Positions 7,847 to 14,978 of a stretch of 36,796 nucleotides of DNA are shown piece after piece (position 1 is the first letter of the stretch; each line of letters starts with the position of its first letter). A program made the translations under genes and the position numbers. Below the pieces are notes generated by a model. It was not told the origin of the DNA. It saw only the letters and a list, made by a program, of their open reading frames with translations, and searched no databases. The DNA lies in assembly GCA_023488685.1 (NCBI GenBank), contig JAMDDR010000430.1:1-36796 (forward strand). Reading direction: 5' to 3'. This DNA comes from Chloroflexota bacterium. Lineage in GTDB: Bacteria; Chloroflexota; Anaerolineae; J036; Brachytrichaceae.

Positions 7847-9058
7847 ATGCCGACTTCACCTGAATATCTCACCGTCATCGAGCGCAGCCTGGCATGGCTA
7901 CGCGGCATGTTAGTAAACCCCGACGGGTCCCAGGGTGTATATGAGCGTTATCGAATCGACGCCGGACAGATCAATCCGTGGGTACGTCCGGATTGCACTA
8001 TGGAAGTGGCACGGCTCTTCATGGCATATGGCCAGTACGTGGGAGATGCCACCAACATGGCTATTGGTAGGCGTTTGGCCACTTATGTTGTTTCGTTACA
8101 GCGCAAGGGAGAGGTAGGGTGGCTGGATGGGTCATTTCCGTTTTACCGCTTTTGTCCGCGCCATGCTGAAGAGGTCGATATCGGCAGTTTGGAAGCGCGC
8201 GAAGTGACTTTCCCGAATGACAATGGCAAAATCCCCGAGCGCCTCGTCTGGTTCTACAGGCAAACGAATGATGAATTATTCCGCTCAGCCGTGCGGCGAT
8301 CACTTGCCTATCTGACACAGATACAAGCAGAGGATGGTTCTTTTTCACGGACGGACGAAGGCGATGAAGCGGCATTAAAGGGTGCAGATTTTGTGGCCTG
8401 GCCTGTGATCGCCCTCATGCAGGGAGCCATGCTCTTCCATGAGGAGGAGTATCGCATGGCAGCCGTACGGGGCATCAGTTGGTTGTATGAGCAGATCACG
8501 CCGTCAGGGCGCATGCGTACCAGCTTCGAAACCGCACAAACCGAAGCATGGCGGCCTCCCTCGTCAGAAACGGCAGTGGCACTCAAAGCCTTTGCGACTG
8601 TTGCGCGCTTCACCAGGGATCCGGCGGCCTGGGATGGGATGACAAAGCTTGGGAAGGCGCTCATCGCCTGGCAGGATGAGAGCGGCGCAATCCGCAATGG
8701 TGATGAGGCATCACGCGATGCCTCGCTGCAGAACGACCCCGATCTGACGGACATGGTTTATACCAATGGTTATGCTTTGTTGGCGCTGCAGGATGCATTC
8801 CGTGCCAATGGCAACGCGGTTTACCGCGTTGCTGCAGAGCGGTTGGCCCAATTCCTGGCACGCGTGCAATGCCAGGGCGAATCGGACCAATGGGATGGGA
8901 GTTGGCGCGGAAGTTACAGCCTCAGTTTGCAGCGCTGGCACGGGCGCGCGAACCAAAACAACGAATTGGACGAGGGTGGTATGTACTCAGCCTATACGGG
9001 TTGGAGCACGGCGCCCATCGCTTATGGATTATTAAGGTTATTGCCCAAGAAAAAGTAA
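7847..9058 (+). CDS. Alpha/alpha-toroid protein of unknown function
   Basis: A 403-residue soluble protein with repeated helical segments, each ending in a glycine- or tryptophan-containing turn: VNPDGSQGVYERY, GWLDGSFPF, AEDGSFSRT, WQDESGAIRNGD and QWDGSWRGSYS. These resemble the QW-type turns of (alpha/alpha)6 barrels seen in terpene cyclases, prenyltransferase-like and six-hairpin glycosidase proteins. No DxDD cyclase motif or recognised sugar-hydrolase acid motif is obvious, so no activity is claimed. There is no signal peptide. A GAGG Shine-Dalgarno lies about nine bases before the ATG. It is flanked by hairpins at both ends (7761-7814 and 9068-9100), suggesting a single-gene transcription unit. 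Polysaccharide or glycan metabolism is a guess from the fold only. Confidence 0.75.
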   Translation: MPTSPEYLTVIERSLAWLRGMLVNPDGSQGVYERYRIDAGQINPWVRPDCTMEVARLFMAYGQYVGDATNMAIGRRLATYVVSLQRKGEVGWLDGSFPFYRFCPRHAEEVDIGSLEAREVTFPNDNGKIPERLVWFYRQTNDELFRSAVRRSLAYLTQIQAEDGSFSRTDEGDEAALKGADFVAWPVIALMQGAMLFHEEEYRMAAVRGISWLYEQITPSGRMRTSFETAQTEAWRPPSSETAVALKAFATVARFTRDPAAWDGMTKLGKALIAWQDESGAIRNGDEASRDASLQNDPDLTDMVYTNGYALLALQDAFRANGNAVYRVAAERLAQFLARVQCQGESDQWDGSWRGSYSLSLQRWHGRANQNNELDEGGMYSAYTGWSTAPIAYGLLRLLPKKK

Positions 9059-9067
9059 CAGGAATGC

Positions 9068-9100
9068 AGACTCCCGGAGTCTCCGAGACTCCGGGAGTCT
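9068..9100. repeat. Perfect 15-bp hairpin with self-complementary arms
   Basis: AGACTCCCGGAGTCT and AGACTCCGGGAGTCT are exact reverse complements separated by a CCG triloop. Each arm is itself nearly palindromic (AGACTC-nnn-GAGTCT). It lies ten bases after a stop codon and could terminate transcription, but the structure looks like another dispersed short repeat family rather than a simple terminator. Confidence 0.8.
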
Positions 9101-9135
9101 AGTCTACATCGGGTTGAATCACGTACAATGAGATC

Positions 9136-9468
9136 ATGAGAACGCCGGCCGGCAAAGAGTGCCGCTATTATTACGCAGACTACTTTCGGGGGCGTGAGAA
9201 ACAAGAGTGTCGCTTGCTGGAACTCAATCCAGATGGGGGAAAATGGAAGCCTAGTCTATGTTCCAGTTGCCCCGTTCCTGATATTCTGCGCCAAAACGCC
9301 TGTCCTAACATCGTGCTCGAAGGAAAAGTTCATAAGTCGCTCTTAGGCTTGCGCGAGCAAGTCAATGTATATGCCGTTTGTACGCATAAGATGACTGAGG
9401 TAGAGAACCCTGCCGTCGGGTGCGGCGAGTGTCACTTGCATCGCCCCGGCGCGCAGATTTTCAAATGA
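9136..9468 (+). CDS. Small conserved cysteine-rich protein
   Basis: A 110-residue protein with eight cysteines, including two CxxC pairs (CSSCPVPDIL near 42 and CGECHLHRPG near 96), plus single cysteines near 9, 25, 56 and 82. The pattern suggests zinc or iron-sulfur binding. I recall similar Cys-rich proteins (KECRYYYADYFRGR..QECRLL...PSLCSSCPVP) in Chloroflexota genomes, but know no function for them. It is followed 57 bases later by the HDAC-like gene on the same strand, so co-transcription is likely. The ATG at 9136 lacks a strong Shine-Dalgarno. There is no membrane segment or signal peptide. Confidence 0.75.
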   Translation: MRTPAGKECRYYYADYFRGREKQECRLLELNPDGGKWKPSLCSSCPVPDILRQNACPNIVLEGKVHKSLLGLREQVNVYAVCTHKMTEVENPAVGCGECHLHRPGAQIFK

Positions 9469-9525
9469 CCGGCCTGCTGCCAATGGCACCGGGTGTGTCT
9501 TCGGGCGAGGCACCTAAGGCGACAG

Positions 9526-10599
9526 ATGCAAACGATCTTCTCCGATCTTCATGCCAGGCATCATCCAGGGTTGGAGTTCTACGAGGGTGAGCTGAAACAC
9601 TACCACGACACACCGAATCGCGCGCAAATCGTCCTGGATGCGTTGCGGAGTGCCGGTTGTGCGGCGCCTAGTGCGCCCCAGGATTTTGGGCTGGATCCCA
9701 TCCTGGCGGTTCACCGGGCCGATTACGTGACCTATCTGCAGCGTGCTTATGCTGATTGGGTCGGCGACGGTGGCATCCCGGCGGGGGTATTTCCTGACGT
9801 GTTTCCTATGCGATCGGCCATGCGTCATGGTGGCCGAATCCTGCGGCCAACAAAGCCATCCGCCCTGGCAGGTTATTACAGTTTTGATCTCACCGCTATC
9901 ATCGTGGAAGGGACCTGGGAAGCGGTGTATCACTCGGCGCAATGTGCGCTGACGGCGGCTCGGATCGTGCACGCGGGTGCGCCAGCGGCGTTCGCGTTGT
10001 GCCGGCCGCCAGGACACCACGCGCACGCTGATCTGTGCGGTGGTTATTGTTTTCTGAACAACGCGTCCATTGCTTCTCATTGGCTGGCATCCTCCACGAG
10101 CACGGCCAAAGAAGGGCAGACGAGGGTTGCACTGCTCGATATCGATTTCCATCATGGCAACGGCTCACAAGACATTTTCTACTCGCGTGATGATGTGTTG
10201 TTCGTCTCATTGCACGGCGATCCGTCGCGCCAGTACCCCTATTTCATAGGTGCCGCCGATGAGTGTGGCGAAGGCCCAGGCTACGGATACACAGTCAATT
10301 TCCCACTTGAACAAGGTGTTGGCGATGAGCGCTACCTGGATGTGCTCGCACAGGCGTGCGAACGGGTTGCACGGTATGCGCCATCCTATTTGGTCATCTC
10401 CCTGGGCGTGGATACTTATCAGTTCGACCCGTTGGGCGATTTTGCGCTCACCAGCGCGATCTACCCGCGCATCGGCGCACTCATCGCGCAACTCGGTTTG
10501 CCGACGGTGTTTATCATGGAGGGCGGTTACGCGATTGAACAACTCGGGCTGAATGTCGCCGGTGTGTTGAGTGGGTTTGAAGAGGTAAGGCCCTCGTGA
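9526..10599 (+). CDS. Histone deacetylase-like amidohydrolase (acetylpolyamine amidohydrolase type)
   Basis: A 357-residue arginase/deacetylase-fold zinc enzyme. The catalytic core is visible: RPPGHHAHADLCGGYCFLNN with the two active histidines, LDIDFHHGNGSQDIFY with zinc ligands Asp and His, SLGVDTYQFDPLGDF with the third metal Asp, and EGGY near the C-terminus. These are all expected for bacterial class II deacetylases that remove acetyl groups from polyamines or lysines. The start is set at 9526 (MQTIFSDLHARHH) rather than 9493, because homologous sequence begins there and the longer N-terminus (MCLRARHLRRQ) looks non-native. It follows the Cys-rich gene; the downstream SDR gene begins 91 bases later. 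The substrate, acetylpolyamine versus acetyl-lysine, cannot be decided from sequence. Confidence 0.92.
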   Translation: MQTIFSDLHARHHPGLEFYEGELKHYHDTPNRAQIVLDALRSAGCAAPSAPQDFGLDPILAVHRADYVTYLQRAYADWVGDGGIPAGVFPDVFPMRSAMRHGGRILRPTKPSALAGYYSFDLTAIIVEGTWEAVYHSAQCALTAARIVHAGAPAAFALCRPPGHHAHADLCGGYCFLNNASIASHWLASSTSTAKEGQTRVALLDIDFHHGNGSQDIFYSRDDVLFVSLHGDPSRQYPYFIGAADECGEGPGYGYTVNFPLEQGVGDERYLDVLAQACERVARYAPSYLVISLGVDTYQFDPLGDFALTSAIYPRIGALIAQLGLPTVFIMEGGYAIEQLGLNVAGVLSGFEEVRPS

Positions 10600-10690
10600 C
10601 CATTCATCCATATCGGATGTCGTCGGGCGGCAGAGGCGATCGACCGGTTCCCAATCGCGCAAAGCACAACACAAACGAGAGGTATAAACG

Positions 10691-11506
10691 ATGTCACAGA
10701 TGGATTTGAAAGGTAGGTGGGCGTTGATCCTGGGCGCGTCGAGCGGTTTTGGGGCGGCTACGGCGCTCGAACTGGCTCGCAACGGCGTTAACATCATCGG
10801 GTTGCATCTCGACCGTGGCGCAGCGCTGGAAAGTGTGAAGAAATTAGTCGCCGAAATCGAGAGCTGTGGTGTGCTGGCACATTTCACGAACATGAATATT
10901 GCCAACGCCGAGAAGCGCACCGAGGCCATCGCCAGGATCAAGGAAATTCTGGCGGCTGCGTTGCAAGGTCCGAAAATCCTGCACGTCGTCATGCACTCGG
11001 TGGCGTTCGGTTCGCTGTTGCCGTTCATTGGTGATGAGATATCGAAGACATTGACGCAGGCACAAGTGGAGATGACGCTCGACGTCATGGCGAATAGCCT
11101 GGTGTATTGGGTGCAAGATTTGTGGCGCAATGGGTTGCTCGGTCGTGGTTCTCGTGTCTTTAGCATGACGAGTGCCGGCAGCGTGCAGGTGTTCGCGACG
11201 TACGGCGCTGTGTCGGCGGCAAAAGCCGCGCTGGAGTCGCACACACGCCAACTGGCGCTCGAAATGGGTCAGTATGGGGTACTGGTGAACTGCATCATGG
11301 CAGGTGTGACCGACACGCCGGCGTTGCGCAAGATCCCTGGCAACGAGAAGTTGATCGAAGGGGCGTTGCGGCGCAATCCTGGTGGCCGGCTCACCACTAC
11401 CGCCGATGTTGCCAAGACGATTCGTGTCCTATCTGATCCGGACATTGAATGGATCAGTGGATCAAACATCGTTGTCGACGGCGGTGAACTGGTGGCCGGT
11501 AACTAG
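10691..11506 (+). CDS. Short-chain dehydrogenase, putative enoyl-[ACP] reductase type
   Basis: A 271-residue Rossmann reductase. The dinucleotide motif is GASSGFGAA (15-23). The catalytic residues are Tyr171 and Lys178 with six residues between (YGAVSAAK), the spacing seen in FabI/FabL enoyl reductases rather than the Y-x3-K of ordinary SDRs. HSVAFGSLLPF (102-112) also resembles the FabI HSI/V-AF segment, and the C-terminal GSNIVVDGG is usual. It would reduce trans-2-enoyl-ACP (or CoA) with NAD(P)H. The start has a good GAGAGG Shine-Dalgarno. Its 3' end overlaps the convergent Cas4-like gene by 45 bases. A clear FabL lies about 1.4 kb away, so this may be a second, specialised enoyl reductase. 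The SDR call is certain; the ENR role is inferred from the spacing. Confidence 0.8.
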   Translation: MSQMDLKGRWALILGASSGFGAATALELARNGVNIIGLHLDRGAALESVKKLVAEIESCGVLAHFTNMNIANAEKRTEAIARIKEILAAALQGPKILHVVMHSVAFGSLLPFIGDEISKTLTQAQVEMTLDVMANSLVYWVQDLWRNGLLGRGSRVFSMTSAGSVQVFATYGAVSAAKAALESHTRQLALEMGQYGVLVNCIMAGVTDTPALRKIPGNEKLIEGALRRNPGGRLTTTADVAKTIRVLSDPDIEWISGSNIVVDGGELVAGN

Positions 11507-12016
11507 CCGCTCATCACAGGCAGCACGCACGCCGCAGGTGGTGCATCTGCGCGCATCGCTGTGGCTGCGGTGTGGTCCTGCTGGTTCACGTGCGCCTGCG
11601 CGCATCTCGGCCACGACGCGTAGCAGCTCTGCCTTTAAATCGTCCGTGTAATCGATGGCAAACTGCCGATCACTGTATTTGATAATGCCGTACACGGGCC
11701 GGATCGCCCAGTTCTCTTCGACCAATAGACAGTAGGCCGCCAACTGTAGGATGTGGCCCTCACGCGGTGCTGCGGGGGCAAGGCTTGATTTCACCTCTAC
11801 CGGGACGATGCTGTTGTTTTCGTGCACCAGGTAATCGGGCTTGCCGGTGATATTGTGGCTGGCTGAAAATAGCGCCTGCTCGTTGCGCTGCCATGCGCTC
11901 GTGTCGGCATAAATAACGCGCCCGCGTGGCAGGCCCGTCCTTTGGCGCACCCAACGTGACAGCACCAAGGTTCCGAGCGCGAGCAGCAGGAAGAGGACGG
12001 CAACAACCACATCCAT
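11462..12016 (-). CDS. Membrane-anchored Cas4-like PD-(D/E)XK nuclease
   Basis: A 184-residue protein with an N-terminal transmembrane helix (VVVAVLFLLLALGTLVLS, residues 3-20) followed by a RecB/Cas4-type nuclease domain. Motif II is GKPDYLV (Asp61), motif III is VEVKSS (Glu74, Lys76), and QLAAY (Gln91, Tyr95) is the QxxxY motif. The C-terminus has CTTCGVRAAC (Cys158, 161, 167), matching three of the four Fe-S cysteines of Cas4. The N-terminal fourth cysteine is not seen, so the cluster may be absent or completed otherwise. No cas genes or CRISPR array are nearby. The ATG sits directly at the edge of a heptamer repeat, without a Shine-Dalgarno. The gene overlaps the convergent SDR gene by 45 bases. 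Its role is unknown; DNA repair or uptake at the membrane is a guess. Confidence 0.82.
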   Translation of the reverse strand: MDVVVAVLFLLLALGTLVLSRWVRQRTGLPRGRVIYADTSAWQRNEQALFSASHNITGKPDYLVHENNSIVPVEVKSSLAPAAPREGHILQLAAYCLLVEENWAIRPVYGIIKYSDRQFAIDYTDDLKAELLRVVAEMRAGAREPAGPHRSHSDARRCTTCGVRAACDERLVTGHQFTAVDNDV

Positions 12017-12124
12017 TTTGGATTTTAGATTTTAGATTTCCGATTTTCGCATTGAGTTCGTGGACAAGTGATCTGCCTGGCCGGCAATCCCAAATCGAAA
12101 ATCCCAAATCGAAAATCGAAAATC
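12015..12124. repeat. Paired heptamer arms (GATTTTA / AATCGAA) between fabL and the Cas4-like gene
   Basis: The left arm (12015-12048) reads ATTTTG, GATTTTA, GATTTTA, GATTTCC, GATTTTC. The right arm (12086-12124) reads AATCCCA, AATCGAA, AATCCCA, AATCGAA, AATCGAA, AATCAG. The two arms are imperfect inverted copies in strict 7-bp phase around a 37-base spacer. The element fills the whole intergenic space, touching the Cas4-like ATG on one side and providing the fabL TGA stop on the other. Confidence 0.88.
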
Positions 12125-12890
12125 AGGTGACTGCGATCATGTAGCCGCCGTCGATCACGATTACTTGACCGCGGATCATGCACGCGTCTGGACTGCATAG
12201 GAACGCGATGCAGTTAGCGACATCCTGTGGCTCTACGATCCGGCCGGCCGGCGTACGGTTGACGGCGCCTTGTACCATTACGTCGCGGCCCAAGCTGAAG
12301 TAATTCAAGGCGTCGGTGTTGATGATGCCGGGCGATACAGCGTTGACGACGATGTTGTACCTGGAAAACTCGACGGCACAGTAGCGCGTGACCGCTTCAA
12401 GCGCACTCTTGGACGCGCCGATGACCACGTAGTCGGGTAGGGTGCGCGCACTGCCAATGCTACTCACGTTGACAATGGCACCGCTGCCACGCTTCTGCAT
12501 CAATGGCACGGCCCTTTGAGATGTGAACAGCGCCGCACGCGCGTTGACGTTCATCGTCCAGTCCCAGCCCTTGACCTTTTGCTCCATGACCGGCCGGGCA
12601 TAACCGGAAGCGGCATTATTGACCAGGATATCCAGCCCATGGAACTGCTGGTCGATTTCATCAAAGAGCCTGTCAATTTCCTCTGGTTCGCTGATATCCG
12701 CCTTTACAATCAAAGCCTGACGCCCCAGCGCTTCTATCTCGCGTGCTGTTTCTTCGGCTGCGCTGCGCTTACGCAGGTAATTGACGACGATATCTGCACC
12801 GAGCTTTGCCAGATGCAGCGCTGTAACCTTGCCGATCCCGCGCCCGCTGCCGGTAATCAGTGCGATTTTGTTTGAGAAGTCGAAAGACAT
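12123..12890 (-). CDS. fabL: Enoyl-[acyl-carrier-protein] reductase III (FabL)
   Basis: A 255-residue NADPH-dependent enoyl-ACP reductase of the Bacillus FabL type, completing each fatty acid elongation cycle. Evidence: TGSGRGIG coenzyme motif (13-20); catalytic Tyr154 and Lys161 with the six-residue spacing in YVVIGASK; and FabL-like VNAVSPGIINTDAL, TPAGRIVEPQDV and MIRGQVIVIDGG near the C-terminus. The start is placed at 12890 (MSFDFSNKIALITG). The longer ORF from 12953 would add MQSLISIPKFLIPK, which is translated from a heptamer repeat. The stop TGA at 12123-12125 lies inside the next repeat. It is upstream of the Cas4-like gene and downstream of the DUF309 fusion, each separated by a repeat element, so an ancestral operon may have been invaded. 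It is a triclosan-tolerant family in general. Confidence 0.92.
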   Translation of the reverse strand: MSFDFSNKIALITGSGRGIGKVTALHLAKLGADIVVNYLRKRSAAEETAREIEALGRQALIVKADISEPEEIDRLFDEIDQQFHGLDILVNNAASGYARPVMEQKVKGWDWTMNVNARAALFTSQRAVPLMQKRGSGAIVNVSSIGSARTLPDYVVIGASKSALEAVTRYCAVEFSRYNIVVNAVSPGIINTDALNYFSLGRDVMVQGAVNRTPAGRIVEPQDVANCIAFLCSPDACMIRGQVIVIDGGYMIAVT

Positions 12891-12933
12891 AGGTTCTTCG
12901 CCAGCTTTTTGTTTCGGAATGAGAAATTTGGGA

Positions 12934-12980
12934 ATGGAGATTAGAGATTGCATATCTCCAATCTCTAATCTCTAATCTCC
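12934..12980. repeat. Heptamer-phased inverted repeat between DUF309 fusion and fabL
   Basis: The left arm has GGAGATT, AGAGATT (12936-12949). The right arm has AATCTCT, AATCTCT, AATCTCC (12960-12980), with a ten-base centre GCATATCTCC. The outer ends ATGGAGATT and AATCTCCAT match. The right arm contains the TAG stop of the DUF309 fusion gene, and the left arm lies in the leader of fabL. Confidence 0.9.
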
Positions 12981-13771
12981 ATTTGTACAGGTTTTAACAA
13001 CACCGGGTTGAACTCCGCGATACGCTGAGGGCCAAGGCGTTCGAGTTCGGCCTGGGCGGCTCGCGCATCGTGGCGCAGTTGTGCGACATCGACGCCTTGG
13101 CAAACCTCAGGCAATGGGTTCAGGTATTGCCAGGCACGTTGGAACATTTTGATGGCGCCCGTGTAATTGTGTCGCTGGATCTGGTAATAGGCCACACCGA
13201 TCTGCAAAATGCCCTGGTAAAGCTGGCGGATCGGTCCTGGCTCTTCGCGCCATGCCTGTTCAAGGGTCTCGTGTTGCTCGAAATATGCACCGGCATTGAA
13301 CTCGTGGATGCCTTTGAGCAGCAACTCGGCCGGCGCTTGTGCGGACTGCCGCAATAGTTCATCACGCTCGTCTACACCGCCGCGAGCGTAGGTGCGAATC
13401 ATGCCGGCAACGTTGGACTTAAATGCGCCGTTGCTGATGACGGCGTCACAGCCGGCTTTGCGGGCTTGCTCTAAAGTGTCTGTATGTGTGTGTGATCCGA
13501 ATGCGAGCACGGGGATGCGTCGTGTAGCCGGATTAGTTTTGGCGGTAACAACCCATTGGCGCCAATCCACGGCTTTGATATTGAGATCGACAATGATCAA
13601 CGCCGGTTGCTGTGCCACGAGATAGGGGATGACATATTCAGCAACCACGGGCGCGTTGTTGACGAACTCCACCTCATAGCCCAGGGTGTGTCCCGCTGAG
13701 CTGATAGGCTCTTGGAAGAAAAGATCCTCAACGAGAGCGACGATTCGCCTTTCACTTTCAGCCATTGCCAT
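12965..13771 (-). CDS. Response-regulator-receiver-like / DUF309 fusion protein
   Basis: A 268-residue two-part protein. Residues 1-125 resemble a CheY-type receiver: acidic pair Glu15-Asp16, Asp62 in ALIIVDLN at the phospho-acceptor position, and an ARKAGCDAVISNGAF segment where receivers usually carry the conserved Lys-Pro, here not evident. Residues 153-215 carry a DUF309 domain with its signature FNAGAYFEQHETLEQAWR (158-175) and an all-helical YQIQRHNYTGAIKMFQRAW. DUF309 has no known biochemical role. The last five residues (MEIRD) and the TAG stop are translated from the adjoining heptamer repeat. The start overlaps the stop of the upstream lectin-fold gene by 14 bases, indicating translational coupling. 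The receiver may be a degenerate, unphosphorylated module. Regulatory signalling is inferred only. Confidence 0.82.
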   Translation of the reverse strand: MAMAESERRIVALVEDLFFQEPISSAGHTLGYEVEFVNNAPVVAEYVIPYLVAQQPALIIVDLNIKAVDWRQWVVTAKTNPATRRIPVLAFGSHTHTDTLEQARKAGCDAVISNGAFKSNVAGMIRTYARGGVDERDELLRQSAQAPAELLLKGIHEFNAGAYFEQHETLEQAWREEPGPIRQLYQGILQIGVAYYQIQRHNYTGAIKMFQRAWQYLNPLPEVCQGVDVAQLRHDARAAQAELERLGPQRIAEFNPVLLKPVQMEIRD

Positions 13772-14510
13772 CCATTATCGCAAGTATCTCCAACTCCATC
13801 CACTGCGTTTCGGTGGTGCGCACGTAAGCGAACTGATACTCGCCGGAGCTGGCCGTCGCGCGGTAGTTGTCCACCCATGCCACGAAGCCCAGGGAACCAC
13901 GCGGCGGTCCGGGTGCGCGCAATAGCTCGCGCCCATCCAGGCGAAAGATAACCGTCTCTGGCAACCATTCGACTTCGTATTCGTGCCACGCCGTCATATC
14001 GACATCCAGCATCGCCTCGCGCGCGTTGACGGCAGCGCGCGCCGTGGTCATGGCTAACGCGGAGATGAATGGGATTTTCAACACCAGGTTGAATGCACGT
14101 CCGGCGACGGCCACGAACCCCTTGGGCCATTGACCGCCGTTGAGCATGGCCGCTTTAAAACCGTGGCCGGGCATGCCGCGCGCCACCTGCAAGTCTGATT
14201 CGGGCGAGCTATAGAAGAACCATACGTTGCTCGGTGATTCCAGCAGGCTGCCATCACGAGAAAAAGGATGATTCCAGAACCCGAAGCCGGCCGTTCCTTT
14301 CAGGGCCTGATGTGAGCAGCGCGCGCGCAGGCACAGGCGTTGGGGGGGATGGTTGGCGAAGCGACGTGGCAGGGTATGCTCGTAGTCGTCCAATTGGGCA
14401 TCGGTGTAGGTGTCTGCGCTGGTGGGGGGAATGATGAGACGATAACGGTTGCCAGCGCGTTCTATATGCCCACCGTTGACCAGGTGTTCGCGCAACACAG
14501 TAATACTCAT
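13758..14510 (-). CDS. GH16-like concanavalin A/lectin-fold protein
   Basis: A 250-residue protein whose second half resembles a laminarinase/GH16-type beta-sandwich: GFGFWNHPF, SNVWFFYSSPESD, MTAWHEYEVEWLPETVIFRLDG and GSLGFVAWVDNY. The WHxYxxEW...FxxDG pattern is common to GH16 and related lectin folds. The ExDxxE catalytic motif of active GH16 enzymes is not seen, so a binding or structural role is more likely. The start is set at 14510 (MSITVLREHL); the ORF upstream to 14660 runs over the divergent gene. There is no signal peptide, implying cytoplasmic location. It is coupled to the DUF309 fusion (14-base overlap). Function unknown. Confidence 0.72.
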   Translation of the reverse strand: MSITVLREHLVNGGHIERAGNRYRLIIPPTSADTYTDAQLDDYEHTLPRRFANHPPQRLCLRARCSHQALKGTAGFGFWNHPFSRDGSLLESPSNVWFFYSSPESDLQVARGMPGHGFKAAMLNGGQWPKGFVAVAGRAFNLVLKIPFISALAMTTARAAVNAREAMLDVDMTAWHEYEVEWLPETVIFRLDGRELLRAPGPPRGSLGFVAWVDNYRATASSGEYQFAYVRTTETQWMELEILAIMDGNG

Positions 14511-14598
14511 TGCCCTATTATCAGGCCGGCTACCACTGCTATACTCCCTTCGTTGAACGGGCGTGATTGGAGCGCCCGGAAAGCTTGGGGGTAGGGGT
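14511..14598 (+). promoter_or_regulatory. Divergent promoter region with extended -10 for the 14599 gene
   Basis: On the plus strand TGCTATACT (14537-14545) is an extended -10 element. A partial -35 TTATCA (14518-14523) lies 16 bases upstream. A short inverted repeat CGGGCG/CGCCCG (14558-14578) follows in the leader, and GGGGG/GGGG Shine-Dalgarno-like runs precede the ATG at 14599. This is assigned by eye only. Confidence 0.45.
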
Positions 14599-14886
14599 AT
14601 GGATATCAGACAGTTTAAAGATTCTCTTGCTACTGCAGTGCCATCTGCGTCATTCAGCAACGCTCTCCAGGCACTCTGGTACGATGCAAAAGGTGACTGG
14701 CAGACGGCGCATACGCGCGCACAGGCACAAGCAGATTCTAACGGTGCGTGGGTGCATGCTTACCTGCACCGCAAAGAAGGTGATCTGTCCAACGCGGCGT
14801 ATTGGTATCGTCGTGCTGGAAAGCCGGTTGCGTCCGTTTCACTTGAGGATGAGTGGGAAACACTGGTAACAACCCTGCTTGCATAA
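14599..14886 (+). CDS. Small conserved protein (WVHAYLHRKEGDLSNAAYWYRRAG type)
   Basis: A 95-residue soluble protein. It contains the motif WVHAYLHRKEGDLSNAAYWYRRAG (about 50-73), which I recall from many short uncharacterised bacterial proteins; the helix-turn-helix spacing is reminiscent of a single TPR-like hairpin. The start at 14599 (MDIRQFKDSL) is chosen over 14563 because a G-rich Shine-Dalgarno (GGGGGTAGGGG) lies just upstream and the longer N-terminus (MIGAPGKLGGRG) is translated leader. It is a single-gene unit facing away from the lectin-fold gene. No function is known. Confidence 0.8.
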   Translation: MDIRQFKDSLATAVPSASFSNALQALWYDAKGDWQTAHTRAQAQADSNGAWVHAYLHRKEGDLSNAAYWYRRAGKPVASVSLEDEWETLVTTLLA

Positions 14887-14978
14887 CGTTTGCGCCTGTA
14901 TACCAGTGATGCGTTGATCTGCAAATCAATACCTATGAGCCAGTGACCGCCTTGCAACGCGCACAGGACGGGTTGAGG

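Noticed and set aside
12891-12953. N-terminal extension of fabL (MQSLISIPKFLIPKQKAGEEP)
   Set aside because: It is translated from the 12934-12980 repeat and leader; FabL similarity begins at MSFDFSNKIALITG (12890).
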